Origin: Barthelona sp. PAP020
Taxonomy: Eukaryota; Metamonada: BaSk clade
Length of the DNA stretch: 28,203 bases
Assembly (NCBI GenBank): GCA_040182905.1
Contig: JARQWU010000126.1
Location: 1 to 28,203 of the forward strand
Direction: 5' to 3'
The stretch's first letter is position 1. Each line of letters starts with the position of its first letter. Below the pieces are notes generated by a model. It was given only the letters and a program-made list of their open reading frames with translations. It did not search any database and was not told the DNA's origin. Positions 1 through 8,675 of this stretch are shown here, piece by piece. A program made the translations under genes and the position numbers.

Positions 1-129
1 AAACCCATCTTTAAAATGTAATTTTTTGTCTTGCAAATTAATTTCTTGCTTTAATTGGTCAGTGTCATTTAAAAAATCTAGTAATTGTTTCTTTCGGGGG
101 GAAACATATGCTTGTTTGATTTCATTCAT
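1..129 (-). CDS. Hypothetical protein, N-terminal fragment (runs off the left edge)
   Basis: An open frame of 43 codons reads from an ATG at 129 down to base 1 without a stop and continues outside the window. No in-frame ATG lies upstream before a stop, so 129 is the natural start. The visible peptide begins MNEIKQAYVSPRKKQLLDFL and is rich in Lys, Gln, Asp and Leu, as expected for the start of a helical or coiled-coil protein. I do not recognise it. It is divergent to ALG1 with a 435-bp spacer, so the two may share a promoter region. The alternative is a chance open frame, since 43 codons is short. The composition and ATG context make coding somewhat more likely than not. Confidence 0.45.
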   Translation of the reverse strand, partial: MNEIKQAYVSPRKKQLLDFLNDTDQLKQEINLQDKKLHFKDGF

Positions 130-564
130 ATAAATCGTGAATAGATGTCGAAATCACAGAGAAAGACAATATACAAATTCAAAAAAAAAAAGCTCCTTTT
201 CATTTTCTTTTAAAAAAGCAACATATTTTTATTTTGTTGGCATTTTTGGAGATTCAAGATTCTTTAAAAACTGTTCAACAATTTTTTAAGATTCCTTAAA
301 TTTTACATATTTGGCTCTGTTTTATAAAACCTGTAATTTTAAAACATTGTTTTTTGTTCAAAAGGTAAGATAAATGAATTTTTGAAAAAGGATTGAAAAT
401 GTTAAACAACTTCAAAAACGGATCATTTCACCCAATCATCATATCCAGGATTAATAATGACATGAAAGGTTCTCCAAAAGACTAATATTGAACTTGACCT
501 TGTTAGCCTTCAAGGATATTTATTCATTCCGATTAATTTTCAATAGAATTTTTTTGTATTCGAA
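130..564. other. AT-rich divergent spacer
   Basis: This 435-bp non-coding spacer lies between the leftward fragment and ALG1. It contains an A-tract near 180-190 and several T-runs, but no convincing RNA gene, repeat or long ORF. It presumably holds the promoters of both flanking genes; no specific element is identifiable. Confidence 0.5.
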
Positions 565-1824
565 ATGCCAAAGGCTGTTGTGTTAGTATTAGGAGATCTA
601 GGAAGATCACCGAGAATGCAATATCATTGTACTTCATTGGCAAATAATGGTTATAATGTTGATTTTGTTGGATATGAAGGAACAATACCTCATTCAAGAG
701 TTACAGATCATACCAATATTCGACTTAAATATTTAAGAAAACCATTAAACAGAAGAGTGTACGGATTTTTTTTTCCTATTCTTGCATTTTACAAATTGTT
801 TGTTCAATTTTTGTCAGTATGTCATTGTTTATTTACCAATGGACCAATTGATATTGTTTTGGTTCAAAATCCTCCATGTATTCCAATTTTAGCTGCGATC
901 CAATTTGTACGGATTTTTAAGAAGTTTAAGTTTGTAATTGATTGGCATAATTTAGGGTATTCTATTCTAGCTTTACAGTTTGAAACCAATATAATCAGTA
1001 AAACTATTGTTTTTATTGCAAAGATATATGAAATGTTTTTTGGACATTTTGCGGATATCCATTTGTGTGTTTCCAATACAATGAAGCAATTTTTGGAGAA
1101 CCAATTTCATATTTCCAATGTTATTGTTCATTATGACAGACCGTTTGATACTTTTTCAGAATTAACTATTCAACAAAAGCATGATTGGTTTGAAAAAAAT
1201 TATAAATCTTTAGAGTTGAATGAAAATTTGTTTACAATTCGCAACTCTGATAACACCATTCACTATCGTCAAGATCGTCCCTTTTTTTTGGTCACTTCCA
1301 CCAGTTACACACCAGATGAAGATTTATCAATAATATTGGAGGCTTTGGAAGAGATTGACCTAAAACATGAAAAGCGAATTATTTTGGCTATTACTGGTAA
1401 AGGACCTTTGAAGGAACACTATAAAGAATTGATTGAATCAAAGTTTAACTGCATTAGAAACATTAAAGTTGTTCAAGTTTGGCTAAAAGCCGAAGATTAT
1501 CCCAAGATATTGGGATGTGCTGATCTTGGTATTTCTTTACATTCATCTAGCAGTGGAATTGACCTTCCTATGAAAGTTGTTGATATGTTTGGTGCAAGAC
1601 TTCCAGTTTTGGCCGTTAGATTTAAAGCAATCGAAGAGTTGGTCACTCCTAGGGAAACTGGTGAAATATTTGATAATCATGTTGAATTGTGCTGTCTTTT
1701 GTTAAAATATTTGGATAACTCCATGATTTTGTCTGAATTCAAAGAGAATATTAGAAATTCTCAGAAAGTTGAATCGTGGGATAAGGAATGGAATCGTACC
1801 ATTTTACCTCATGTAAAACTGTAA
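565..1824 (+). CDS. ALG1: Chitobiosyldiphosphodolichol beta-mannosyltransferase (ALG1)
   Basis: This GT33-family enzyme adds the first mannose, from GDP-mannose, to GlcNAc2-PP-dolichol on the cytosolic face of the ER, an essential step of N-glycan precursor synthesis. The 419-residue length is normal for the family. Family hallmarks are visible: the N-terminal GDLGRSPRMQYH block (residues 10-21), VQNPP and DWHNLGYS in the N-terminal Rossmann half, HYDRP, TSTSYTPDED at the start of the C-terminal half, ITGKGPLK, and the sugar-nucleotide-binding stretch LHSSSSGIDLPMKVVDMFG near residues 325-350. A hydrophobic segment at about residues 68-88 may help ER membrane association; no separate N-terminal anchor precedes the Rossmann fold. 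The ATG at 565 places the first conserved block right at the N-terminus, supporting this start. No intron is needed. The stop is TAA. Confidence 0.96.
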   Translation: MPKAVVLVLGDLGRSPRMQYHCTSLANNGYNVDFVGYEGTIPHSRVTDHTNIRLKYLRKPLNRRVYGFFFPILAFYKLFVQFLSVCHCLFTNGPIDIVLVQNPPCIPILAAIQFVRIFKKFKFVIDWHNLGYSILALQFETNIISKTIVFIAKIYEMFFGHFADIHLCVSNTMKQFLENQFHISNVIVHYDRPFDTFSELTIQQKHDWFEKNYKSLELNENLFTIRNSDNTIHYRQDRPFFLVTSTSYTPDEDLSIILEALEEIDLKHEKRIILAITGKGPLKEHYKELIESKFNCIRNIKVVQVWLKAEDYPKILGCADLGISLHSSSSGIDLPMKVVDMFGARLPVLAVRFKAIEELVTPRETGEIFDNHVELCCLLLKYLDNSMILSEFKENIRNSQKVESWDKEWNRTILPHVKL

Positions 1825-1942
1825 ATAATTCTTCCGACATTCTTTTCATTGTCAAAGTTTTTTTTTAAACCTTCGAAAAAGGGTTCAAAATTTGCTATTC
1901 TCTTTCATAAAAACAAAAAATGGAGGACAGAGCTTGATTTTC

Positions 1943-2667
1943 ATGTTTATGTTTCAAACTCAAACATTGATAAGAGCAAACCTGAATAATGAAGTGGTAA
2001 CCATCAAAAAGCCCAACAAAATCTTCACTGTTCCTCAAAAAGCAAAACAAATTCAAACAATTGTAAGGTAAAAAATCAAGAAAGTGAGGAGTTTTCTTTT
2101 GCTTTACATTTTATTTTTTTCCATTTTTTTGGGGTTTTTCAAATAATTTTAAAGAGAGAAAATATGGTTTGATAGAAATAAAAAAACAAAAAATAATGAA
2201 AGTCTCCAAAACAATTATCCTTGCCAAATTGGAACTGTTCTTTTTTCCTTACGGTCTGCAACTTTTTCATATTTATGGTTATAATTGATCTTTAGAGATA
2301 AAACCAACAAATGCCATGCCTTTTAGATAAAAATTTTGCACTTTTGAAGAGATAGGGCTATTTGGCCCAATCATCAATTCAACTACATGAAAATGTTCAA
2401 CATGAGCATTATAAACAGTCTTGGGAATGGTACTCAAGGAAATCAACTATATTCATGCTTCCTAAGAAAGAAAGAGTTGAATTCAAAATGAAGATAAAAG
2501 AAATGAAAAAAGAAGTTTGTTTAAGTATCAATCAAAAGGTTTTTCGTAAATTGGGTGTAGTTCTGAAAAATTTAACGAAAAAAAAGAAAAATGAAAGGAA
2601 TTTTATTGAAACTAAAGGAAAAGAGAAAGTTGCGAGTTTTGTTTTTAAGGTGTTCTCTTTAAATTAA
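1943..2667 (+). other. Possible spliced gene (two candidate exons, 1943-~2068 and ~2356-2667)
   Basis: From the ATG at 1943 a frame of about 41 codons (MFMFQTQTLIRANLNN onward, then a mixed Lys/Pro/Gln stretch) reads plausibly as protein. It ends at overlapping donor-like sequences GTAAGG/GTAAAA near 2063-2069. A second open frame follows an AG at 2354-2355 and runs to TAA at 2665-2667. It encodes about 100 residues rich in Lys and Glu, with a WEWYSRK element. That second frame has no early ATG, which suits an internal or terminal exon. The interval between them is much longer than the 36-38-nt introns seen elsewhere, so a further small exon or two independent genes are possible. The 3' end overlaps the end of the minus-strand ORF at 2645 by 23 bp. 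No family is recognised. Confidence 0.3.
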
Positions 2668-3289
2668 GACTAAGATAGGTGGAACCGATCATTTTAAAAT
2701 AAATTGTTTGAGATTCATAATAGCTGATGTTATAGATCATGCTTTGGCATTCAATATTCGGTGGAGCTTCATATTCCAATTCTGGAGCTTTATCCAATGC
2801 CCCTGAAGAGAAATATTCAAAGAGTTTCAAAGTTGCGATTCGATTCTGTCGGCGAGATCTTGGACAAATGTAGATGAACCTGCCCAAGTAATTCCACCAA
2901 TGTGGAAAGGGCAAAGAATACCTATTTTCACCAGTTTTGATGTCTTTACAGGAAACAGAGATCATTAACCCAAATAATCCAAAATCAAACTGCTTTGCAT
3001 GTTGTGACAAAACTTCAAAAACCTCTTCACTTTCAGTTGAAGTTTTAAACATTGTTTGTTTTTGTTTAAGTCGTTCAATTAGATAGTGCGAAAATGATTC
3101 TCGTTTTCCTTCCATCCAAGGCCATTTGGAAGTTTTTTTAAATTTTATTCCCAATAGATATCCTTCTAATTTGAAAGAAATGTTATTGCGAATATTCATT
3201 ACATAAAATAATATCTTTTTGCCATAAGATTTGTTGTAGAAAGGTATGCTTTCCACATATCTTGTAACATTTTTTTTGTTCCAATTCAA
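2645..3289 (-). CDS. Unrecognised protein, probable coding exon
   Basis: A 214-codon open frame with ordinary globular composition (several Trp, Cys and Pro, not just Lys/Asn/Phe) ends at 2645. Visible stretches include KTSKWPWMEGKRES, FDFGLFGLMISVSCKD, SLPFPHWWNYLGRF and PELEYEAPPN. I recognise no family. The open frame has no ATG at its upstream limit: the first in-frame ATG is about 30 codons in (near 3199), and sequence upstream of it still looks coding. The true N-terminus may therefore lie in an upstream exon between 3290 and 3400, with a short intron I could not fix. It converges on the candidate gene at 2356-2667. Confidence 0.5.
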   Translation of the reverse strand: MNWNKKNVTRYVESIPFYNKSYGKKILFYVMNIRNNISFKLEGYLLGIKFKKTSKWPWMEGKRESFSHYLIERLKQKQTMFKTSTESEEVFEVLSQHAKQFDFGLFGLMISVSCKDIKTGENRYSLPFPHWWNYLGRFIYICPRSRRQNRIATLKLFEYFSSGALDKAPELEYEAPPNIECQSMIYNISYYESQTIYFKMIGSTYLSLNLKRTP

Positions 3290-4305
3290 ACAATTTAATT
3301 TAAAAATAATTGTTTTGTTTACAACCGTTGCATCTTTGTCTTCTCAAATATTGAAAAAAAAAACGCTTTTCCACGATTCTTTGTGTTCAACATTTTTAGT
3401 TCATTTAATCTTCAATAAAAGAAAGGCTATCAATAAACGCGCAGTTATTTATGATAATGTTTCCAGTTAGAAGATTTTGAAATTGACGTTTGCTGCCGTT
3501 TAGTGTCAAAAGATGTTATCCATAGTATTAAACAACAAGTTTAATTGTTTATTAGCTTATTTTAGGAAAAATAAAATTGGCAATTAAAGAATTTTTGCAA
3601 ATTTTCTTTTTTTTTTTGGTTTTGGGATAAGATTTGCATCTTTTGACAATAAAAGGAAAAAAAAAAAACATAATATTTGAGCAGATAAACTTTACAAAAT
3701 TATCAACTAATTATTTAAAAGATTGACTTTATTTTTCGCGACAAAAGCTTTCTTCTCCTTCACAAATTCAAGAATAATAGATTACACTGTAGTTTTGAAC
3801 CTTTAATAAAATTGTCTCTATAGAAGAAGATTCCTTTAGCAAATTGAAACTCAAACAACATTAGAAAAATGTGACCGAGAATAATAGACGCTGAAAATTG
3901 CATGAAAAAACAACGTGAAAAGATTTTTGAGGAATAATTTTGTTTTTAAATGAATGGAACATGTCCCATTCTGATTTTTTCAAAAAATTATTCATTGTCT
4001 CTGATTTTGATTTGAATTTGAGAATTTTTTTTGATGAATGAAGAAAGGAAAATAAAGAAGATTTGCCAACAACAAAATTGAACCAAAAGAAAAATGATAT
4101 TTTGTTCACAACTAAATTTTCCAAAAGAGACAAAAGTTTTTGCAAAAATGGTTCAAATTTTCCATGAATTGGGAAAGCAAACAATATTTCAATCATGAAA
4201 ACTACATTCAACCAATGAATGGCAATACAAAATAAACAATAAAATTATACATTTCTTTGCTTGTCTTCATTATTTTTGCAATTTCTGTTGCAAAAAAAAA
4301 AGCTC
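3290..4305. other. Long gene-poor interval, no confident gene
   Basis: About 1 kb of AT-rich sequence with A- and T-runs (for example near 3605-3620 and 3657-3668). Two unsupported open frames occur. One is a 74-codon plus-strand frame at 3246-3470, antisense to the end of the unrecognised exon. The other is a 116-codon minus-strand frame at 3861-4211, very rich in Phe/Leu/Lys and without an ATG at its upstream end. I see no RNA gene or repeat. Confidence 0.4.
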
Positions 4306-4794
4306 TTAAAAGCATTGTTTCCAACATAACTGCATGTTCAAAGAACCTTTCTTTATAAATTCAAGACAAAAAAAATAAAGAATGAATATGTCTAATAAAC
4401 AAAAACATAATGACAAAAAACTGACGTTTAAACTGATATTGCTCAGATATAAACTGCAAGCGATTCCATATATTACAAAAATATACGTGTACAAAAAATA
4501 GCGTTTAAAAATCAAAGGATTTATGGACAACACTTCAACATTGGATAAAAAGGGAAAAGTTTTCACAATCTGTTTATCACAAAATGCATAAAATAACATG
4601 AACAAACCTTCAAAAAGAAAACTAAAAATCTCAAAGATAGTTCTCTTTAAAAGCAATTTTGAGATTATCAACAAGAAATGAATCACATATAATACCAAAT
4701 AAACAATAATTTTCCGAAAATAATCGGATTTCGTCCTCCCATTAACGGTCAACATGAAAAAAAGATGTAATTCTGAAAGAACAGTCCTTTTCAT
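4306..4794 (-). CDS. Possible small multi-span membrane protein
   Basis: An ATG-initiated frame of 162 codons. Predicted by eye, it has about four hydrophobic helices: residues 28-48, 53-72, 100-121 and 123-147, separated by short basic or polar loops (for example CDKQIVKTFP). I recognise no family. Caution is needed because a T-rich strand makes Phe/Leu/Ile-rich open frames by chance. The ATG start, the length and the pattern of spaced hydrophobic segments argue modestly for a real gene. It could continue through a small intron near 4305-4346 into about 34 further codons ending near 4208, but the donor there (GTTCTT) is weak. Confidence 0.35.
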   Translation of the reverse strand: MKRTVLSELHLFFMLTVNGRTKSDYFRKIIVYLVLYVIHFLLIISKLLLKRTIFEIFSFLFEGLFMLFYAFCDKQIVKTFPFLSNVEVLSINPLIFKRYFLYTYIFVIYGIACSLYLSNISLNVSFLSLCFCLLDIFILYFFCLEFIKKGSLNMQLCWKQCF

Positions 4795-5031
4795 GTCTAT
4801 TCACTTTAAAATTCGACTTTTATGTCTTTATGAGATTGAATTAAGTAATTTTATGTCTATTTTAAATTTTCTCCAATAACAATGTTCTCTTGCAACTCAA
4901 TCATTTTTTGCCTATCATTTAAAATATGGGAATATTATGAAAGATTTAGTCATTTTACAAAGTTTCCTCAAAAAATATTTGGAAAAGGCAAAAATAAAGC
5001 AAAAAAAAAAAACAATAATATACAACAAAAT

Positions 5032-5565
5032 TTATTCCTTATTAACCCTGCGTTTTAATTCTAAAGCAATCCAACGTACGGCGTTGAACTTTTCACTGTC
5101 ATCCAATGGATTTTTAACAAGTTTTTTTACTTGAGGCAATGATAACAAATCTACAAGCACTGAATATAACACAGGATAAACATGGTCTTTCAAATAAATT
5201 GTTTTTTCGTCATCATCAGGAAAGACATCCAAAAAAGCAGAATCTTCAATCGATTTTTGGCCAAAAATTCTAGTACAAAAATCTTCTTGGTATTTATTTG
5301 GTACAACCATGAAATCTAAATAATTTGTATGATTTTGGGATAAAAAAATATTGATATCCTTTTCACTCTTCAATAACAATGCAGTTGGTGGAATTTTTAA
5401 CCATGGTTCTTGTGATGGCATATCAACATCAATCAAATTTAAATCAACTCCATTTAATTCAAAATTACGATATTTCAAAATTTGTACTTCTGATTCTAAG
5501 AGAGTTTTAACAACATCAGTTAGACTTTCAATAGTTGTAAAAACAATCCAATGAGTACTTTCCAT
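5032..5565 (-). CDS. Dpy-30-motif-like protein
   Basis: This 177-residue acidic protein starts at an ATG at 5565. Its C-terminal 50 residues (about 124-172) resemble the Dpy-30 dimerisation/docking motif: YLKDHVYPVLYSVLVDLL, a loop, then NPLDD followed by a second amphipathic helix with RWIALELKRR. In known proteins this two-helix motif forms a four-helix dimer that docks onto amphipathic helices, in histone methyltransferase complexes and in radial-spoke and other axonemal proteins. The N-terminal 120 residues are not recognised. The match is by eye and the loop is a little longer than usual. The start lies head-to-head with the small plus-strand ORF. A ciliary role is suggested only by the motif and the dynein-like gene nearby. 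Confidence 0.7.
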   Translation of the reverse strand: MESTHWIVFTTIESLTDVVKTLLESEVQILKYRNFELNGVDLNLIDVDMPSQEPWLKIPPTALLLKSEKDINIFLSQNHTNYLDFMVVPNKYQEDFCTRIFGQKSIEDSAFLDVFPDDDEKTIYLKDHVYPVLYSVLVDLLSLPQVKKLVKNPLDDSEKFNAVRWIALELKRRVNKE

Positions 5566-5820
5566 TTGTACACAATGTTTTCAAATAAAAAAAAGTTAAA
5601 ACAAATTTTCATTTCCACATACTTTCAAAACGATTGTAACTCTGAATTTATCAATCCCATTTGGAAAAAAATCATAAAAGATAAATTTAAAATGGAGAGG
5701 CTGCCATTTTTTGATGTAAAGAAATTGTGTTTCCAAAAAGGTTTAAAATATGCATGTTTCTTGAGACAAACAACTTCTTTATTGCAAAAGAAAAATATTT
5801 ATGAACTAAATTTACATTAA
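5551..5820 (+). CDS. Small basic protein, possibly LYR/complex-1-like
   Basis: An ATG-initiated frame of 89 codons; a second in-frame ATG at 5575 would give 81 codons and avoid overlap with the divergent gene. The peptide is basic. It contains a helix pattern, IKDKFKMERLPFFDVKKLCF then a Gly and FLRQTTSLLQ, that resembles the middle and C-terminal helices of small mitochondrial LYR-type proteins (basic F..NR.L..D....L...G...L..L). A clear LYR tripeptide is missing, so the family assignment is weak. If real, it would be a small mitochondrial assembly or ribosomal factor. It is convergent with UGPase, with only about 20 bp between the stops. Confidence 0.45.
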   Translation: MSTFHLYTMFSNKKKLKQIFISTYFQNDCNSEFINPIWKKIIKDKFKMERLPFFDVKKLCFQKGLKYACFLRQTTSLLQKKNIYELNLH

Positions 5821-5842
5821 ATTAAGATAAATTGAATGTTTG

Positions 5843-7228
5843 TCACAAAAACAGGGGATAATTTGAATGACCATTCAAAACACAATTCTTTAGCACCGTA
5901 TTGTCTTCAATAATGAGAGGAGTATTTGAAGAAACAAGTACAACTGTACCAACAAAAGTAACATTTTTACCAATAGAAACATCACCAGAAATAACAAGGT
6001 TATCCAAATTATTCAAATTAAGGTCGTAAGGAATTCGCTTTTCAAAATCAACAAGAGCTTTAAAATTATGATCCAAAGCAACCATAGGGGGAACATTGTG
6101 AAATCTCCAATGTTCTGCTTTTGAATTGTAAGTAACTGAACCATTAACAATTTTATATAAAGAAGACCTTACTAATAGCAAATCATTGGTTGTTTTAACT
6201 GGAATAAACCTAGTTCTAGGTATTTTCAACAACAACATATCATCAAAGTATCTCATAGAATCGCCAATAGACTGCTCTAATTGCATAATTCGCTGACCTT
6301 TATACATTTTAGGATTATGAACAACGGTTAAGGGAATTTCACCATTATATTTAACGCATAACTCTTTTAAAGCTTTAACATTAAACCACATATTATTAGT
6401 ATTGAAAGAATCGAATTTATTCACAGATTTAAAATCATCCAGATTTTCTGGTTTAACTTGAGCAAGTTCCACTATCTTTAATTCATTATTTACATAAGCT
6501 AAAGTACCACCTTTGATATCCATATTGGTTTTAACAGCAAATTCCATAGCAACTGACTTTTGAGTCTCTAACAAGTGCTGAATAATTGCAATATCAACTG
6601 TGGCACCAATATTATCAATATTGGAAACAAATATATATTGAATATCACGACAAATAAGTTCATCAAGAATACCATTAAAATATAAAGTTCTGTACACATC
6701 ACCATGACCAGGAGGATACCAGGCCTTCATATTAGATCTGTCGTTAATTATTGGTTCTAATGTTTCTGCATCCATTCTTGGCAAAAAAGACTGGGAAACA
6801 ACAATAATCTCAATATCTTTAAATTCCTCTTCATTATCACGCAAAAAATCTTGTGTTAACTCATGTGTAAATTCGGAATCCATTAAAATCAACAAAAGAT
6901 TTGTACCAAATAATCTTTGAAACTGTTTGATATGTTGAAGCATTATTTCAAGAAAACATTTGCTATCTTGAACAGAAATGAGAGATTTAGGTGCAAAAGT
7001 CTCCATCGTTGTTCCTAAACCACCAATTAATTTAACAATCGCAATTTTGGATAATGATTCACTTATCATTTCAGGATAGATTTTTAATTCTTCATAATTC
7101 GTGTACATATTCGAAGGAAGAGCTCTAACAGTATCCCAATCAAGCAACGGTTGATTTGGACCATGTGATCTAAGAGTATCAAATGCAACTCGTTCATGTG
7201 GCTTCAAATTTAAATTTGAATATATCAT
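5843..7228 (-). CDS. UGP1: UTP--glucose-1-phosphate uridylyltransferase (UDP-glucose pyrophosphorylase)
   Basis: This enzyme makes UDP-glucose from UTP and glucose-1-phosphate, supplying glycogen, cell-wall glucan and protein-glycosylation pathways in the cytosol. The ATG at 7228 gives 461 residues; the frame stays open to 7297 but has no ATG there. Conserved elements are the nucleotide loop LIGGLGT (67-73), PKS (80-82), WYPPGHGD (170-177), FVSNIDNIGATVD (200-212), KGGTL (239-243), FNTNN (275-279), PRTRFIPVKT, and a C-terminal beta-helix repeat region (ISGDVSIGKNVTFVGTVV). The usual loop is LNGGLGTSMG followed by GPKS. Here the Asn is Ile, SMG is TME and the Gly before PKS is Ala, so the uridine-binding site is somewhat divergent. 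The N-terminus is slightly shorter than in yeast or human. Confidence 0.93.
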   Translation of the reverse strand: MIYSNLNLKPHERVAFDTLRSHGPNQPLLDWDTVRALPSNMYTNYEELKIYPEMISESLSKIAIVKLIGGLGTTMETFAPKSLISVQDSKCFLEIMLQHIKQFQRLFGTNLLLILMDSEFTHELTQDFLRDNEEEFKDIEIIVVSQSFLPRMDAETLEPIINDRSNMKAWYPPGHGDVYRTLYFNGILDELICRDIQYIFVSNIDNIGATVDIAIIQHLLETQKSVAMEFAVKTNMDIKGGTLAYVNNELKIVELAQVKPENLDDFKSVNKFDSFNTNNMWFNVKALKELCVKYNGEIPLTVVHNPKMYKGQRIMQLEQSIGDSMRYFDDMLLLKIPRTRFIPVKTTNDLLLVRSSLYKIVNGSVTYNSKAEHWRFHNVPPMVALDHNFKALVDFEKRIPYDLNLNNLDNLVISGDVSIGKNVTFVGTVVLVSSNTPLIIEDNTVLKNCVLNGHSNYPLFL

Positions 7229-7786
7229 TTTTGTACATGAAGATAAAGAAAAGGGGATTTTTTTTTTCAAAAAAAGAATCCAATCAAAGATTCTCAAAAG
7301 AGATCTTTGAAAAAACAGACAAAAAAAAACGTTAAAATGTGAGCTTATTCTTTTAAAAGGCGAAAGATTTCTCGTTTTGCTTGAAAAGTTTTGAATTTTT
7401 ATTTTTTTTTTTTTTTTTAAGGGGAAGGAGCTTCATTGAAAATTCTGTCGTTTTTTTTTTAATTACAATACAACAAAATAAATAAAAAATTTATTATTTA
7501 TTGGGTTGAATGAAAGACTTTTTATTTGCCAAATCTTCTCTTCAATGATTTATTTTATAGTTTGGTTCAAAAAATTCTCTTTTTTTCGGAATATTTTCTT
7601 CCTTTTTGCAAATGGACAAATATTTACGTGTGTTCTTTTCCTATTGTAGCTAACTCTACATTATGTGAATACAAATCTTTTTCAGCCAAAAACAAAAACA
7701 TATAAGGAGATAATTTACAATTTTTACAATTTTCACTCTATTTTGGTTGTTTTGTTTAACTCAATAAAATTCCGATAAATGAATAT
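7229..7786. other. AT-rich intergenic spacer with long T-tract
   Basis: A 558-bp spacer between the start of the UGPase gene and the end of the HD-domain gene, both on the minus strand. It contains a T-run of about 17 near 7402-7418 and further T/A runs at 7450-7490. It should include the UGPase promoter and the HD gene's 3' end. No RNA gene or ORF is convincing. Confidence 0.45.
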
Positions 7787-8422
7787 CTATTCTTTATCAA
7801 AAATCGTTTTCCAAGTATCTTCCCAATTTAGCTTAGCATAATTTGTTAAAAATGTCAAATTTCGAAGAAATTTCTTATTTTCAACATCCCAAGTCTTTTC
7901 ATCCAATACAATATCTTTCGTTTCTGCAAATTCAAGACGTAATGCTTCAGACGATCTTTTCCAGTGTCCTTTTCCAATGTGACAAAGATCAGCGTCACGC
8001 ATACACTTACCATATATAGTTGTTGGAACAGGATCCGAAACCCTAGTGGCCATGATACAATGAGAAATAAACAAAATATGATTGTCAGACAATTTGTTTG
8101 TTGAAATTTCTTCAAAAAATCGTTTCATTTCATTCACAGATTCTTCTTCATGATTAGAAGGATCAATACAATAACCTAAATCATGAAAAATTCCTGAAAT
8201 TGTCAAAAGGGAAACGACATTGGATTGTAAATTTTCTCCAATTGCAATTTCAACAATTGCAGGAACAAAATCTTTAAAAGTGTGATCATAATTATGATAA
8301 TGAAAAGATTCAGGAAGATTTCTTAACAAAGGTTGCACAAAATTTTTGCAATCTTCAATGATTGCATTATAATCATAACTTGAATCATCAATGATCGATT
8401 GAATGTCAAAACCTTCAAACAT
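7787..8422 (-). CDS. HD-domain metal-dependent phosphohydrolase
   Basis: A 211-residue protein with an ATG at 8422 and TAG stop. It shows the HD-superfamily metal site in order: HYHNYDHT (His43/His47), FHDLGY (His80-Asp81), NHEEES (His91), a His at 121, and RDADLCHIG (Asp143/Asp145), followed by a basic/acidic LRLEFAETKD helix. This layout matches the compact, single-domain 'predicted metal-dependent HD phosphohydrolase' family that is common in bacteria and scattered in protists and fungi. Substrates of this subgroup are mostly unknown; nucleotides are likely. All metal-ligating positions appear present, so it should be active. It lies on the same strand as the dynein-like gene, 253 bp downstream of that gene's stop. 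No targeting signal is visible. Confidence 0.85.
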   Translation of the reverse strand: MFEGFDIQSIIDDSSYDYNAIIEDCKNFVQPLLRNLPESFHYHNYDHTFKDFVPAIVEIAIGENLQSNVVSLLTISGIFHDLGYCIDPSNHEEESVNEMKRFFEEISTNKLSDNHILFISHCIMATRVSDPVPTTIYGKCMRDADLCHIGKGHWKRSSEALRLEFAETKDIVLDEKTWDVENKKFLRNLTFLTNYAKLNWEDTWKTIFDKE

Positions 8423-8675
8423 AAATAAAAAAGGAGAAGAAAAAAAAAATCAAAGAACAATTTTATCATTTCGTTCCCTGTTGTTTCAAGTTGAAAAACT
8501 TCATGATAAAAATAAAAATTGTTTTTTGCAAATAATTCTATCAAAATGGAAAATTTGAAGTTGAGAAAGCATCAAATGAAACAATCTTTACTTTGATTGT
8601 CGATCAAACTTTTCTTTCAATAAACAAAAACGTTTTACAATAATATTAAAAATTTACAAAACGAATCATTAAAAT

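Noticed and set aside
1879-1900. GGTTCAAAATTTGC as a tRNA B-box
   Set aside because: No matching acceptor stem, A-box or anticodon arm can be folded around it.
3861-4211. 116-codon minus-strand frame
   Set aside because: It has no ATG at its upstream end and is Phe/Leu/Ser/Lys-dominated, as expected of translated T-rich non-coding DNA. It is kept only as a possible 3' exon of the membrane-protein candidate.
4305-4346. 42-nt intron joining the membrane-protein ORF to about 34 more codons
   Set aside because: The reading after the join looks protein-like, but the donor GTTCTT differs from the GTATTA/GTAATT seen in the proteasome gene and no branch-point motif is visible.
7229-7297. N-terminal extension of UGPase to 7297
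   Set aside because: The frame is open but begins at TTG, not ATG. The peptide is Lys/Phe-rich and unlike family N-termini. The ATG at 7228 is the first usable start.
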